Assembly: GCA_023269675.1 (NCBI GenBank) | Contig: JAHFSX010000002.1 | Coordinates: 248,001-312,000, forward strand | DNA: 64,000 nucleotides | Direction: 5' to 3' | Origin: Verrucomicrobiota bacterium | Lineage (GTDB): Bacteria; Verrucomicrobiota; Kiritimatiellia; RFP12; UBA1067 | In this document: positions 21,801 to 29,292 of the stretch, one piece after another | Layout: each line of letters starts with the position of its first letter | Position numbering within the stretch: position 1 is the stretch's first letter | Position numbers and translations under genes: made by a program | Notes under the pieces: model-generated | What the model was told of the DNA's origin: nothing | The model's input: the letters and a program-made list of their open reading frames with translations, nothing else | Databases searched by the model: none

Positions 21801-24800
21801 CCTCGGGGAGGTCTACGGCCAATTCCGCATTGAAAGCGGCGTGGTCTGGGCCGGCCCCGTCACGCTCGCCGGCGACATCACCGCCGGCAACGACGCCCTC
21901 TTCGGCAGCACCTCGGGCAACGGCACCATCGCCGGCGTGATCAGCGACCTGGGCGGCGTGCCGCACCCCGTCGCCAAAACGGGCGCCGGCTCCATCCTCT
22001 TCACCGGAAACAACACCTACGGCGGACAAACGTGGATCCGGCAGGGCACCCTGTACGCCTCCTCCCTCAAGAGCGTCGGCGGCGGCGCCAGCGCGCTCGG
22101 GGCGCCCGCGACCGCGGCCGCCGGCACCATCCGGATCGGCAATTACACCACGAATGCCGTTCTGACCTATTTCGGCACGGGCGACACCTCTGACCGCATC
22201 ATCGACCTGGCCGGCACAACGGGCGGCGCGACGCTCGACCAGTCGGGCACCAACGCCTTGACGCTCACCGGCGGCATGATCGCGTCCGGCGCGGGCAGCA
22301 AGACGCTCACCCTGCAAGGCTCGACCATCGGCACCGGCGAATTTGCGGGCGTCATTTCCAATGGCGTCGGCAGCATGGTCTCCGTCACGAAGGCAGGCTC
22401 CGGCACGTGGGCCCTCTCCGGCGACAACACGTACACCGGCGGCACGACGATGAGCAGCGGCACGCTGGTGGCGAAGAGCCCCAAAGCCCTGGGCACCGGC
22501 TGGGTGGGCTTCCCCATCACCACCGCCACCCTGGACCTCGCCAACGACGGCGCCGGCGAAACCCCGTACAGTTTCACGATGAACGGCGGCACCGTCGCCA
22601 CCCTCAAGTCAAACGTCGCCACCCCCGGCGCGGGCATCAACCACAATCTCGGCGAACTGTGGCTGAGCAGCGTGACGGTGATCGTCACCAACGGCGAAAA
22701 CGTGGTCGGCGGCACGCCCTCCCTGACCGTCGCCTCCATCAACCTCTGGTCGGGAGCGGCCAACAGCACCTCCATACTGATTCCGACCACCGCGGATCTC
22801 TACGTCGGCGGAATCACGATCTACTCGAACAATTTCGCGAACAAGCTCATCCAGCTCGACGGCACCAGCCCCCGCAGCGCGGTCACGGGGTCGATCAGCA
22901 ACGGGCTGAATTCCGTCCTGCTGACCAAGGCCAACACCGGCACGTGGACGCTCTACGGCTCGAACACCTACAGCGGCGCGACCGCGGCCAACGGCGGCCG
23001 GCTCGTCCTGACGGGCCCGGACGGCGCGATCCTCGGGTCCAGCGGCATCACCTTGAGCGGCAACGCAACCCTGTTGCTGGCGAGCTCGGAAACCACCAAC
23101 AACATCAACCGGCTCAGCGATACGGCCCCCCTCACCATGAACGGCGGCGTCCTGAACTTTTTCCACACGGCCGGAGCCACGAATTACAGCGAGACGGCCG
23201 GGCCGCTGGCCGTCAGCCAGGGCAGCAACGCCCTCGTCACGGCCCAAGCCGACAGCGGCTACACCTCCGCCGTCACCTTCGCCTCATTCGCGCGCACCGG
23301 CAACGGCACCGTCAAGTTCATGGGCACGGGATTAGGCCTGGACGAGCGCAACCAGGTGCGCTTCACGTCTCCGCCGACGCTGGTCAACGGCATCATCGGC
23401 CCGTGGGCCACCGTCAACGGCACCGATCTGGCCACCTACGGCACCTACGGCGTCACCGCCTATGCGGGCGGCTACGCGGACGTCGCGGCCCGCGGCCCCG
23501 ACTCGGTCATTCCCAACGACGCCACCGCCATCGTGCGCATCACCGCCGACGGCACGGCCGGAGCGGTCACGCTGGCGACATCGCCGACGAACAGCCTCTA
23601 TACCCTGCTCCAGAACAACGCGACCGTTCCGGCGGTCGTCACCACCACCAACACGCTGCTGCTGGCCTCCGGCATCCTGATCGGCGCCGGACAAGAGTCG
23701 CTGACCATCGGCGTGAGCGAGGGCGACGGGTTCCTCGCGCCGCTGACGCCAGGCGGCAACCTGCTGCTGGCCAACAACGCCACCAGCGACCTGACCGTCA
23801 ACGCGCCGATCACGAACAACGCGTCGGCCTCCTCGCTCACGAAGTCCGGCCCGGGCACGGTCCGCCTCACGGGCGCGCCCGCCCACACCGGGCCGACCAC
23901 CATCGCCGAGGGCACGCTGACCTTCGCCAGCAGTGCGCCCCAGACGCTCGCCAGCCAGGTGAGCGGACCGGGCGGCCTGACCCAGGAAGGCACCAACCGC
24001 CTCACGCTGACCGGCGCGAACACCTACGAGGGCTTGACCACCGTCAGCAAGGGCATCGTGCTGGTGACCAACAACACCTCCCTCGGCTCCGCCGTCGCGG
24101 GCACGGTGATCTCCAACGGCGCCACGCTCGACGTGGGCGCCCCCGTCTCGGGCAACACGCTCGACCTGGGAGGCGAGTCCTTCACCGTCGGCGGCGCCGG
24201 CTACAACGGCCGCGGCGCGATCGTCAACTCCTCCGCCACCTCGCAATACGGCTACCTGAACCGCATCACGCTCACAGACGACACCACCTTCGGCGGCGAG
24301 AACGTGAGCGGGCGCTGGGATATCCGCAACGGCCGGTCGCCGATCAGGCCGACCCTGTTCATGAACGACTGCGACATCACCAAGGTCGGCTCCAACATGG
24401 TCGTGTTCGTCAACGTCAACGTCTTCCCCGGAACGGGCTCGATCGACGTCGTGCAAGGCACGATCTCCTCGGAGGTCGGAACATCGATGGGCGGCAGCTC
24501 AAACAACGTCATGACGGTCAGGAACGGCGCCATGTTCGATTTCTACAACACCTCGGTCCCCATCCAGTGGAGCCTCGCGCTGGAGAGCGGCGCCAAGATG
24601 AACACCCGCAACGCCAACGCGATCGGCACGGTCAACACCTGGTCCGGCCCCGTCACGCTGCTCGGCGGCACCGCCTTCCTGACCGGCTCCGACGGCTGCG
24701 GCCAGACCTACAGCGGCCCGATCGCAGGCAGCGGCTCCCTGGTTAAAATGGGTGGCACCTCCCTCGCCTACCTGACAGGCACCAACACCTACGGCGGGAC

Positions 24801-26949
24801 CACCACCATCAGCAACGGCACGCTCTACGCGAAATACGCGGGCTCGCTGCCGGGCTATGACGCCACGGGCAAAGTCACGATCGTCGGCGGCACGACCCTG
24901 TCGATCCCGACAGGCGACGGCACGACCGGTTGGAACTCGGAGCAGATCAACGCCCTCCACACCAACGCGACCCCCGTGGCGAACACGGCCGTGCTCTCGA
25001 TCGACGCGACGCTCGCGCCCGCGCCCGACGTCCGCAACATCCGCAAGAACTACGCGCTCACGAAGCAGGGGACCAACTCGCTCACCCTCGGCGGGGTGAA
25101 CGCCTACAGCGGCGCCACCACGATCAACGCCGGCACGCTGACCTTCGGCAACGACAGCACCAACGCGCTGGGCGCGGTCGCCGTCAACGGCGGGCTGCTG
25201 GCCTTCAGCGCCGGCAGCTCCAACACCCTCGCCGGCACGGTCAACATCAAGGGCGGCAGCGCCGGCGCGTCCGTGACCGTCGACGGCCTCTTCAACATGA
25301 GCACCAACGCCGGCCAGACCATCACGGTCGGCTCCGCCATGGGCGACCGCAGCGCCATCACCTTCTCGACCAACGCGACCCTGGGCAAAATGTTCGTCGG
25401 CAACGGCAACGGCTCCTCCGGCGCGGTCATCCAGAACAGCGGCGCCCTGACGGTCGGCCCCTCGCTCAACAGCACGGACGTCATCTCCCTCGGCAGCGCC
25501 GGCGGCTACGGCTACTACCGCCTGAACGGCGGGTCGCTGAGCGTGGGCCAGTTCGCGCTGACCGGCAGCGGCTACGGCGCGAACTACGGCGTGGCGGATC
25601 TGTTCAGCGGAACCGTGAACGTCGGCCCCGTAGGCACCGGCAACTGGCTGATCTGGGACTGGTCCGGCGGCAGCGGCGTGCTCAACCTCTTTAACAGCGC
25701 ACTCTTCGGTCCGCTGGGCAACGACATCTCCATGGCCTACAGCGCCAACAAAAACGCCTTCGGCATGCTGAACCTGCTGGGGCCTGCGGCCTTCCTGAAC
25801 AGCACCGCCTACGGAACATCGAACGCCCGCAAGATCAACATGGCGCTGCAGCCAGGCAATGAGGCCTCGGTGTTCAACCTGAACGGCGGCACGGTGCTGG
25901 CCAACCAGATCACCGCCGGCAGCGCCGGAACACCGACCTATCTCAACTTGGGCGGCGGCACGATCAGGGTCAACGCCGGAACGAGTTTCGCCGCGACCTT
26001 CCTGCAGGGCCTCACCGCCGCCACGGTTTATCCCGGCGGCGTCACCTTCGACACCACGAATGCGGCCGTCACCGTCAACCAGGCGCTGCGGGCGCCGGCC
26101 GGCTACGGCGTCACGGCCCTCTCGCTGCTAAGCGGCGGAACGGGCTACATCGGCGCGCCGGTCGTGAAGATCACCGGCGGCAGCGGCACGGGCGCCACCG
26201 CCATCGCGACCGTCGACCTGAACCCCGCCAGCCCGACCGCCGGCCAGGTCACCGGGCTCACCGTCACCAGCCCCGGCTTCGGCTACCAGCTCGGCGACCA
26301 GCTCTTTGTCGCGCTCTTTGGCGGCGGGTTCCTCACCCCGGCCTACGCCAACACCGCGGCCATCGGCGTCAACGCGGCCAGCGGCGGCCTGACCAAGCAG
26401 GGCAGCGGCACGCTGACGCTGGGCGGCACCAACACCTACGGCGGCACCACGACGGTCGGCAGCGGCACGCTCAAGCTGGGCAACGCCTTCGCCCTGCCGC
26501 CCAACGGGCCCGTCAGCCTGGCGGGCGGCACGCTCGACCTGAACGGCTTCTCCGTCACCAACGCGCTCACCGCCGCAGGCGGCTCGATCACGAACGGCAC
26601 GCTCTCCACCGTGCTCTCGCCCGCGGGCGCCGGGACGGTCGGCACGCTGTCCTTCAGCCTGAAGGGCGCGACGCTGCGGGCGGCGTACGAGGCCGACGTG
26701 ACGACCGCCGGAGCCAGCGATCTCGTCAACGTCGACGGCAACCTGAACATGGCCAACCTGACGCTGGGCATCGTGGACACGGGCCTCTTGGACCGGAGCC
26801 GGGTCTACACCCTCCTCACCGGCACAGGAACGCGCACGGGGACGTTCGCCTCCACCAACCTGCCCGACGCGCGCTGGCACATCCGCTACGAGTCGGACGG
26901 CTCGGTTAAGCTGTTCTTCGTCGACGGCACCATCATGCTGCTCAAATAG
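18889..26949 (+). CDS. Giant PATR secreted protein, 2686 aa
   Basis: The start is ATG 18889, with GAGG 5 nt upstream. The start region is nearly identical to that of PATR gene 1 over the SD and first codons (ATATGAGGTGGTTATG), which argues for recent duplication. The signal peptide has core LAVAASVLFGATA and probable cleavage after ARA near residue 29. The body is PATR repeats with the two-copy 270-residue module near residues 487 and 1407. A GYIGAPVVKITGGSG module lies near 2419, and the last repeat NTYGGTTTVGSGTLKLG near the C-terminus. Like gene 1, it has no PA14-like block. The tail is FFVDGTIMLLK. It lies immediately upstream of the aromatic cluster but has its own promoter. Function is unknown beyond probable secretion. 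Confidence 0.88.
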   Translation: MQMKMVYVKMSLAVAASVLFGATAARANSGTWNSSALGSNTFWTNSLNWSASPYPAGTQIATFNNAPTNAGRTTLDLSGLTSISNIIFDTSAAAYTIGSNGVNNQTLVLFNSGVCQMTASAVNSQRFDAALQLGTDRAGATYTFINSNLVGSLTFAGNLLSVTNGASAGTKALVVSGIGNTTFSGNILTNGFGTLNTLTDNSIGKLTLSGSNIVTTLTMNGGPNSVVDIGSGSLSLENAGGTTLYSTQGGVISGTGRIRMSTTDTIANTGNNYADCYIAPGKTLVINPEITGKGGFEMWTGAGTFVFNGINTFEAHVIIGVNNGTISVSKIGNRGSTTSNLGMGTNFIFSGSNSRLLYTGAGETSDRQLVINNFAVIDQSGAGNLKFSAAPTVSSGSKTLTLQGSTAGTGEFGGVLANSSGTLSVTKAGSGTWLFSTNNTYTGATTVSGGTLGLTGANGTILSSGGVTLANGGTLLLDNTATANNTNRLSNANTVTMNGGTLRFSNSGGAASYLEVAGPLSVSQNANTIATVQAASGQTATLTFASLARTAGATLNFTGAGLGGADGRNKILITAQPNGLIGPWATVNGTSPAAYSTTLGVYAAPEPAYNQEISALGPSTITDNPADYVRISTQGTSGDIDLSDALTRIAALTQNTVYDATIKTAGKTLQLAGIAIPAGKASVTVGAAAGDGTLAAAASGGDLALNNAGAGALTVNAAVANNGGASTLTKTGSGPVTLASSNTFSGVTTIAGGALVLANGDALQNSTLASEGETFDSSVASHAFTLGGLSGSFNVTLADNAGTPNPVALSVGKNTGTFSGVLSGGGSLTKIGTGTLTLSGSNTFSGGLTVSAGTVAASSAGALGTAAVVNNGTLNLTGASDITYTGLSAGLSGAGTNNVTVGTSGGTVYLNGDYSGFTGVWNIGTNAAAGASKVLMNGADNAAATLNVLSNATFFSSLGTHYAAVTLRGGDLGEVYGQFRIESGVVWAGPVTLAGDITAGNDALFGSTSGNGTIAGVISDLGGVPHPVAKTGAGSILFTGNNTYGGQTWIRQGTLYASSLKSVGGGASALGAPATAAAGTIRIGNYTTNAVLTYFGTGDTSDRIIDLAGTTGGATLDQSGTNALTLTGGMIASGAGSKTLTLQGSTIGTGEFAGVISNGVGSMVSVTKAGSGTWALSGDNTYTGGTTMSSGTLVAKSPKALGTGWVGFPITTATLDLANDGAGETPYSFTMNGGTVATLKSNVATPGAGINHNLGELWLSSVTVIVTNGENVVGGTPSLTVASINLWSGAANSTSILIPTTADLYVGGITIYSNNFANKLIQLDGTSPRSAVTGSISNGLNSVLLTKANTGTWTLYGSNTYSGATAANGGRLVLTGPDGAILGSSGITLSGNATLLLASSETTNNINRLSDTAPLTMNGGVLNFFHTAGATNYSETAGPLAVSQGSNALVTAQADSGYTSAVTFASFARTGNGTVKFMGTGLGLDERNQVRFTSPPTLVNGIIGPWATVNGTDLATYGTYGVTAYAGGYADVAARGPDSVIPNDATAIVRITADGTAGAVTLATSPTNSLYTLLQNNATVPAVVTTTNTLLLASGILIGAGQESLTIGVSEGDGFLAPLTPGGNLLLANNATSDLTVNAPITNNASASSLTKSGPGTVRLTGAPAHTGPTTIAEGTLTFASSAPQTLASQVSGPGGLTQEGTNRLTLTGANTYEGLTTVSKGIVLVTNNTSLGSAVAGTVISNGATLDVGAPVSGNTLDLGGESFTVGGAGYNGRGAIVNSSATSQYGYLNRITLTDDTTFGGENVSGRWDIRNGRSPIRPTLFMNDCDITKVGSNMVVFVNVNVFPGTGSIDVVQGTISSEVGTSMGGSSNNVMTVRNGAMFDFYNTSVPIQWSLALESGAKMNTRNANAIGTVNTWSGPVTLLGGTAFLTGSDGCGQTYSGPIAGSGSLVKMGGTSLAYLTGTNTYGGTTTISNGTLYAKYAGSLPGYDATGKVTIVGGTTLSIPTGDGTTGWNSEQINALHTNATPVANTAVLSIDATLAPAPDVRNIRKNYALTKQGTNSLTLGGVNAYSGATTINAGTLTFGNDSTNALGAVAVNGGLLAFSAGSSNTLAGTVNIKGGSAGASVTVDGLFNMSTNAGQTITVGSAMGDRSAITFSTNATLGKMFVGNGNGSSGAVIQNSGALTVGPSLNSTDVISLGSAGGYGYYRLNGGSLSVGQFALTGSGYGANYGVADLFSGTVNVGPVGTGNWLIWDWSGGSGVLNLFNSALFGPLGNDISMAYSANKNAFGMLNLLGPAAFLNSTAYGTSNARKINMALQPGNEASVFNLNGGTVLANQITAGSAGTPTYLNLGGGTIRVNAGTSFAATFLQGLTAATVYPGGVTFDTTNAAVTVNQALRAPAGYGVTALSLLSGGTGYIGAPVVKITGGSGTGATAIATVDLNPASPTAGQVTGLTVTSPGFGYQLGDQLFVALFGGGFLTPAYANTAAIGVNAASGGLTKQGSGTLTLGGTNTYGGTTTVGSGTLKLGNAFALPPNGPVSLAGGTLDLNGFSVTNALTAAGGSITNGTLSTVLSPAGAGTVGTLSFSLKGATLRAAYEADVTTAGASDLVNVDGNLNMANLTLGIVDTGLLDRSRVYTLLTGTGTRTGTFASTNLPDARWHIRYESDGSVKLFFVDGTIMLLK

Positions 26950-27016
26950 TCAGGGAACGTGTGCGGCATCCGGCGGTGCCGCCAAATTCCCGCAAAAGTT
27001 CGGGCATGCTTCGCCC

Positions 27017-27045
27017 TTGACTTCTGCCAATGAACAGGCTTTAAT
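27017..27045 (+). promoter_or_regulatory. Promoter of the aroF-pheA leader
   Basis: TTGACT at 27017-27022 and TTTAAT at 27040-27045 have 17-nt spacing. A start about 7 nt downstream would leave only around 9 nt before the leader peptide ATG at 27061, so the leader message may be nearly leaderless. Confidence 0.6.
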
Positions 27046-27060
27046 ACGCCCTGTTCGCAT

Positions 27061-27135
27061 ATGAATGGCAAGCGCACATACTTTTACTTTAGCTACTTTA
27101 GGTCGCCGGACACACGGTTCGGGTCGGCCCAGTAG
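27061..27135 (+). CDS. Phe/Tyr-rich leader peptide of the aroF-pheA attenuator, 24 aa
   Basis: A short frame of 24 codons starts MNGKRT and then reads YFYFSYF, so seven consecutive codons hold three Tyr and three Phe; a further Phe follows at codon 20. It ends at TAG 27133-27135. Control peptides rich in the regulated amino acid are the hallmark of ribosome-mediated attenuation, as in enterobacterial pheL. The peptide lies between a promoter and a terminator directly before a DAHP synthase and prephenate dehydratase, whose end products are Phe and Tyr. No clear SD is visible. Confidence 0.75.
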   Translation: MNGKRTYFYFSYFRSPDTRFGSAQ

Positions 27136-27207
27136 GCTTTGGTAAACTGGGAAAGACTTTGAAATGAACCGCGTGTCCGGCAAGGGACGCGCGGTTTTTT
27201 TTGTTTT
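27106..27207 (+). promoter_or_regulatory. Attenuator of the aroF-pheA operon (antiterminator plus terminator)
   Basis: The terminator arm at 27167-27180 (AACCGCGTGTCCGG) can pair in two ways. Downstream it pairs with GGACGCGCGGTT at 27185-27196, followed by a T-rich run to 27207: the intrinsic terminator. Upstream it pairs with CCGGACACACGGTT at 27106-27119, which overlaps the 3' part of the leader frame: the antiterminator, 13 of 14 positions. A ribosome stalled on the Phe/Tyr codons at 27079-27099 would leave 27106-27119 free to form the antiterminator. A ribosome reaching the stop codon at 27133 would cover it. A small hairpin (CCCAGT / ACTGGG) sits between the arms. Confidence 0.75.
27167..27207 (+). 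terminator. Intrinsic terminator of the Phe/Tyr attenuator
   Basis: A 12-bp stem with one G-U pair (AACCGCGTGTCC / GGACGCGCGGTT) is followed by a run of eight T, one G and four more T. It lies 32 bp before aroF and would stop transcription unless the upstream antiterminator forms. Confidence 0.85.
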
Positions 27208-27238
27208 ATCACCCCTCAACTCAACGAAAGCGAAACAC

Positions 27239-28273
27239 ATGATCATCGTACTCAAACGCCACGCCTCGGAAACCGACATCGCCACGGTCAGCGATCTGGT
27301 CTGCTCCCTGCGCTACCAGCCCCGCATCATCCGCGGCGTCGAGCAGACGGTCATCGCCTGCATCGGCGACGAACTCAGCAACCGCTCGCTCGAGGTCCTG
27401 CGCAACCTGCCCGCCGTCGAATCGGTCTTCCCCGTCCAAAAAAAATTCAAGCTGGTCTCGCGCCAGTACCACCCCGCCGATTCGGTCGTGAACGTCAAGG
27501 GCACGCTCATCGGCGGCGGCAACATCGCGGTCATCGCCGGCCCCTGCGCGATCGAGAGCTACGACCAGTTCCGCACCGCGGTCAGCGACCTCGTGGCCTG
27601 CGGCATCAAGATCGTCCGCGCCATGCCGTTCAAGCCCCGCACCTCGCCCTACGACTTCCAGGGCCTTAAGCTCGACGGCGTGAAGATCATGCGCGAGGTC
27701 AAGGCCGAGTTCGATGTCGCCATGGTCTCCGAGATCCCGGGCCCCGCCCAGATCGAGATCCTGCGCGACGTGGTCGACATGTTCCAGATCGGCGCGCGCA
27801 ACGCCCAGAACTTCGACCTCTTGGAGCACCTCGCCCACGCCGGCAAGCCCGTGCTGCTCAAGCGCGGCATGGCCAGCACGGTCGAAGAGTGGCTCACCGC
27901 CGCCGAGTACCTCGTGGTCAACGGCTGCCCGCAGGTCGTGCTGTGCGAACGCGGCATCCGCTCGTTCGACCCCGCCACGCGCAATGTGCTGGACCTCGGC
28001 GCCGTGGCCTTGGCCCGGCAGCTCTCGCACCTGCCGGTCATCGTCGACCCGAGCCACGCGGTGGGCGCGCGCAAACTGGTGCCCACCCTCTCCCGCGCCG
28101 CCCTGGGCGCGGGCGCCGACGGCCTGATTGTGGAGGCGCACCCAGACCCGGTCAACGCCTTCAGCGACGCGGCCCAGCAGCTCGAGTCCTCGAAGTTCGG
28201 CGAGTTCCTCAAGGACCTCGAGCCCTGGATCGCGCTCGCCCGCGAGCAGCGCAAGCGTGAAAGCGCCTCCTGA
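27239..28273 (+). CDS. aroF: 3-deoxy-D-arabino-heptulosonate 7-phosphate synthase, type I-beta
   Basis: Condenses phosphoenolpyruvate and erythrose 4-phosphate, the first step of the shikimate pathway. The protein is 344 aa from ATG 27239; an upstream in-frame ATG at 27164 lies inside the terminator stem region and is rejected. An N-terminal ferredoxin-like/ACT-like regulatory domain (about residues 1-70) precedes the barrel, as in Thermotoga-type enzymes. Signature segments are GPCAIES, FKPRTSPYDFQG, QIGARNAQNFDLL, LKRGM, LCERGIRSFD and VIVDPSHAVG. No chorismate mutase is fused to it. It is the first structural gene after the Phe/Tyr attenuator, with pheA 47 bp downstream. A second, unrelated-class DAHP synthase lies at 35458. 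Confidence 0.95.
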   Translation: MIIVLKRHASETDIATVSDLVCSLRYQPRIIRGVEQTVIACIGDELSNRSLEVLRNLPAVESVFPVQKKFKLVSRQYHPADSVVNVKGTLIGGGNIAVIAGPCAIESYDQFRTAVSDLVACGIKIVRAMPFKPRTSPYDFQGLKLDGVKIMREVKAEFDVAMVSEIPGPAQIEILRDVVDMFQIGARNAQNFDLLEHLAHAGKPVLLKRGMASTVEEWLTAAEYLVVNGCPQVVLCERGIRSFDPATRNVLDLGAVALARQLSHLPVIVDPSHAVGARKLVPTLSRAALGAGADGLIVEAHPDPVNAFSDAAQQLESSKFGEFLKDLEPWIALAREQRKRESAS

Positions 28274-28282
28274 TCTCTACTC

Positions 28283-28320
28283 TCAACTCCCAACTCCTAA
28301 CTTCTAACTCCTCCTTTCTT
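28283..28320 (+). repeat. Pyrimidine heptad repeat before pheA
   Basis: Degenerate 7-nt units of the CAACTCC / TAACTCC type end in CTCCTCCTTTCTT directly against the pheA ATG. Related arrays precede trpF and trpA and overlap the gluQ end. The array occupies the place where an SD sequence would be expected. Confidence 0.7.
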
Positions 28321-29163
28321 ATGCCCCCTATCCTCTACCTCGGCCCGGAAGGCACGCACTCGCACGAAGCCGCGCTGCAGCGCTTCGGCGAGGGCGCGAA
28401 GCTGCTGCCCGGGCTCTCGCATTACGACGTGTTCGAGCGGCTGTGCGACCCGCGCGCCCGCCCCCGGCCGCTGGCCATCGTGCCGGTCGAGAACTCGAGC
28501 GAGGGCCCGGTCACGCAGACCCTCGACCAGCTCGCCACCTATCCGGCGGTGCGGATCACGGAAAGCTTTTCCATCCCGATCCGCCACCACCTGCTGGCGC
28601 AGGCGGGCCTGAAAACGCTCGCCTCCGTCCAGCGCGTCTACAGCCATCCCCAGGCCTTGGGGCAGTGCCGCGCCTCGCTGCGCAAGTGGCTGCCGCACGC
28701 CGAGCTGCTGCCCGAATCGAGCACGGCCGCCGCCGCGCGCCGCGCCGCGCAGGAGCCGGGCAGCGCCGCGCTGGCCTCGGCCGCCGCCGCGCGCATCCAC
28801 GGGCTCGCCGTGCTGAAGAAAGACCTTCAGGACAGTGACGAGAACGTCACGCGCTTCTTCGTGGTCACCGCCGGCCGCCTGCCGCCCCAGCTGGCGGGCC
28901 GGCCGCGCGAGTTCCGGTCGCTGATCCACCTCGTGATCGGCAACCGGCCCGGCGCGCTGCTGCACGCGCTGGCCCCCTTCGACGCCGCCGGCCTGAACCT
29001 CACCTTCATCCAGAGCCGGCCGCTGCCGGGACGCCCGTGGGAATACGGCTTCTTCATCGAGGCGGTCACCGACTGGCACAGCCCGGCCGCCGAGGCCGCG
29101 TGGCGCCTCGTCCTCGCCCTCTCGGAATCCGGCCGCAAAATCGGCACCTACCCGGTCACCTGA
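28321..29163 (+). CDS. pheA: Prephenate dehydratase with C-terminal ACT domain
   Basis: Converts prephenate to phenylpyruvate in Phe synthesis. The 280-residue monofunctional form has a catalytic domain (about 1-180) with LGPEGTHSHEAA, VPVENSSEG, YSHPQALGQC, ESSTAAAA and ENVTRFFVV (the Thr-Arg-Phe catalytic motif). The ACT domain (about 200-275) has NRPGALLHALAPF and QSRP, where the usual Phe-binding ESRP motif has Gln for Glu. No chorismate mutase is fused; the next gene supplies that activity. There is no SD: the start codon directly follows a pyrimidine heptad repeat. It is expected to be co-transcribed with aroF under the Phe/Tyr attenuator. Confidence 0.95.
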   Translation: MPPILYLGPEGTHSHEAALQRFGEGAKLLPGLSHYDVFERLCDPRARPRPLAIVPVENSSEGPVTQTLDQLATYPAVRITESFSIPIRHHLLAQAGLKTLASVQRVYSHPQALGQCRASLRKWLPHAELLPESSTAAAARRAAQEPGSAALASAAAARIHGLAVLKKDLQDSDENVTRFFVVTAGRLPPQLAGRPREFRSLIHLVIGNRPGALLHALAPFDAAGLNLTFIQSRPLPGRPWEYGFFIEAVTDWHSPAAEAAWRLVLALSESGRKIGTYPVT

Positions 29164-29199
29164 AAAGTGGAACAATGGAATAGTGGAATCTGGAAATGT

Positions 29200-29208
29200 T
29201 GCTATAAT
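29200..29208 (+). promoter_or_regulatory. Extended -10 promoter before the chorismate mutase gene
   Basis: TGCTATAAT at 29200-29208 is a perfect extended -10 element. No good -35 is seen at the right spacing. It lies 80 bp before the chorismate mutase start. Confidence 0.5.
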
Positions 29209-29223
29209 GGGCGCTGTTAACGC

Positions 29224-29292
29224 ATGGCCACCCCGGTCCGCCGTTCGGTCTTTCCCGTGCTCCGTCCTTACAACCTTCCGTCATTCTCATGA
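29224..29292 (+). CDS. Possible 22-codon upstream frame coupled to the chorismate mutase start
   Basis: ATG 29224 opens a 22-codon frame beginning MATPVRRSVF. Its TGA overlaps the next gene's ATG as ATGA at 29289-29292. The overlap would allow translational coupling to the chorismate mutase, which has no visible SD. The frame has no recognisable regulatory codon run (two Phe, one Tyr). It may be chance. Confidence 0.3.
   Translation: MATPVRRSVFPVLRPYNLPSFS

Noticed and set aside
1..26949. CRISPR-like regular repetition
   Set aside because: The repetition is protein-level (PATR strands) with variable DNA, and there are no conserved direct repeats with unique spacers and no cas genes.
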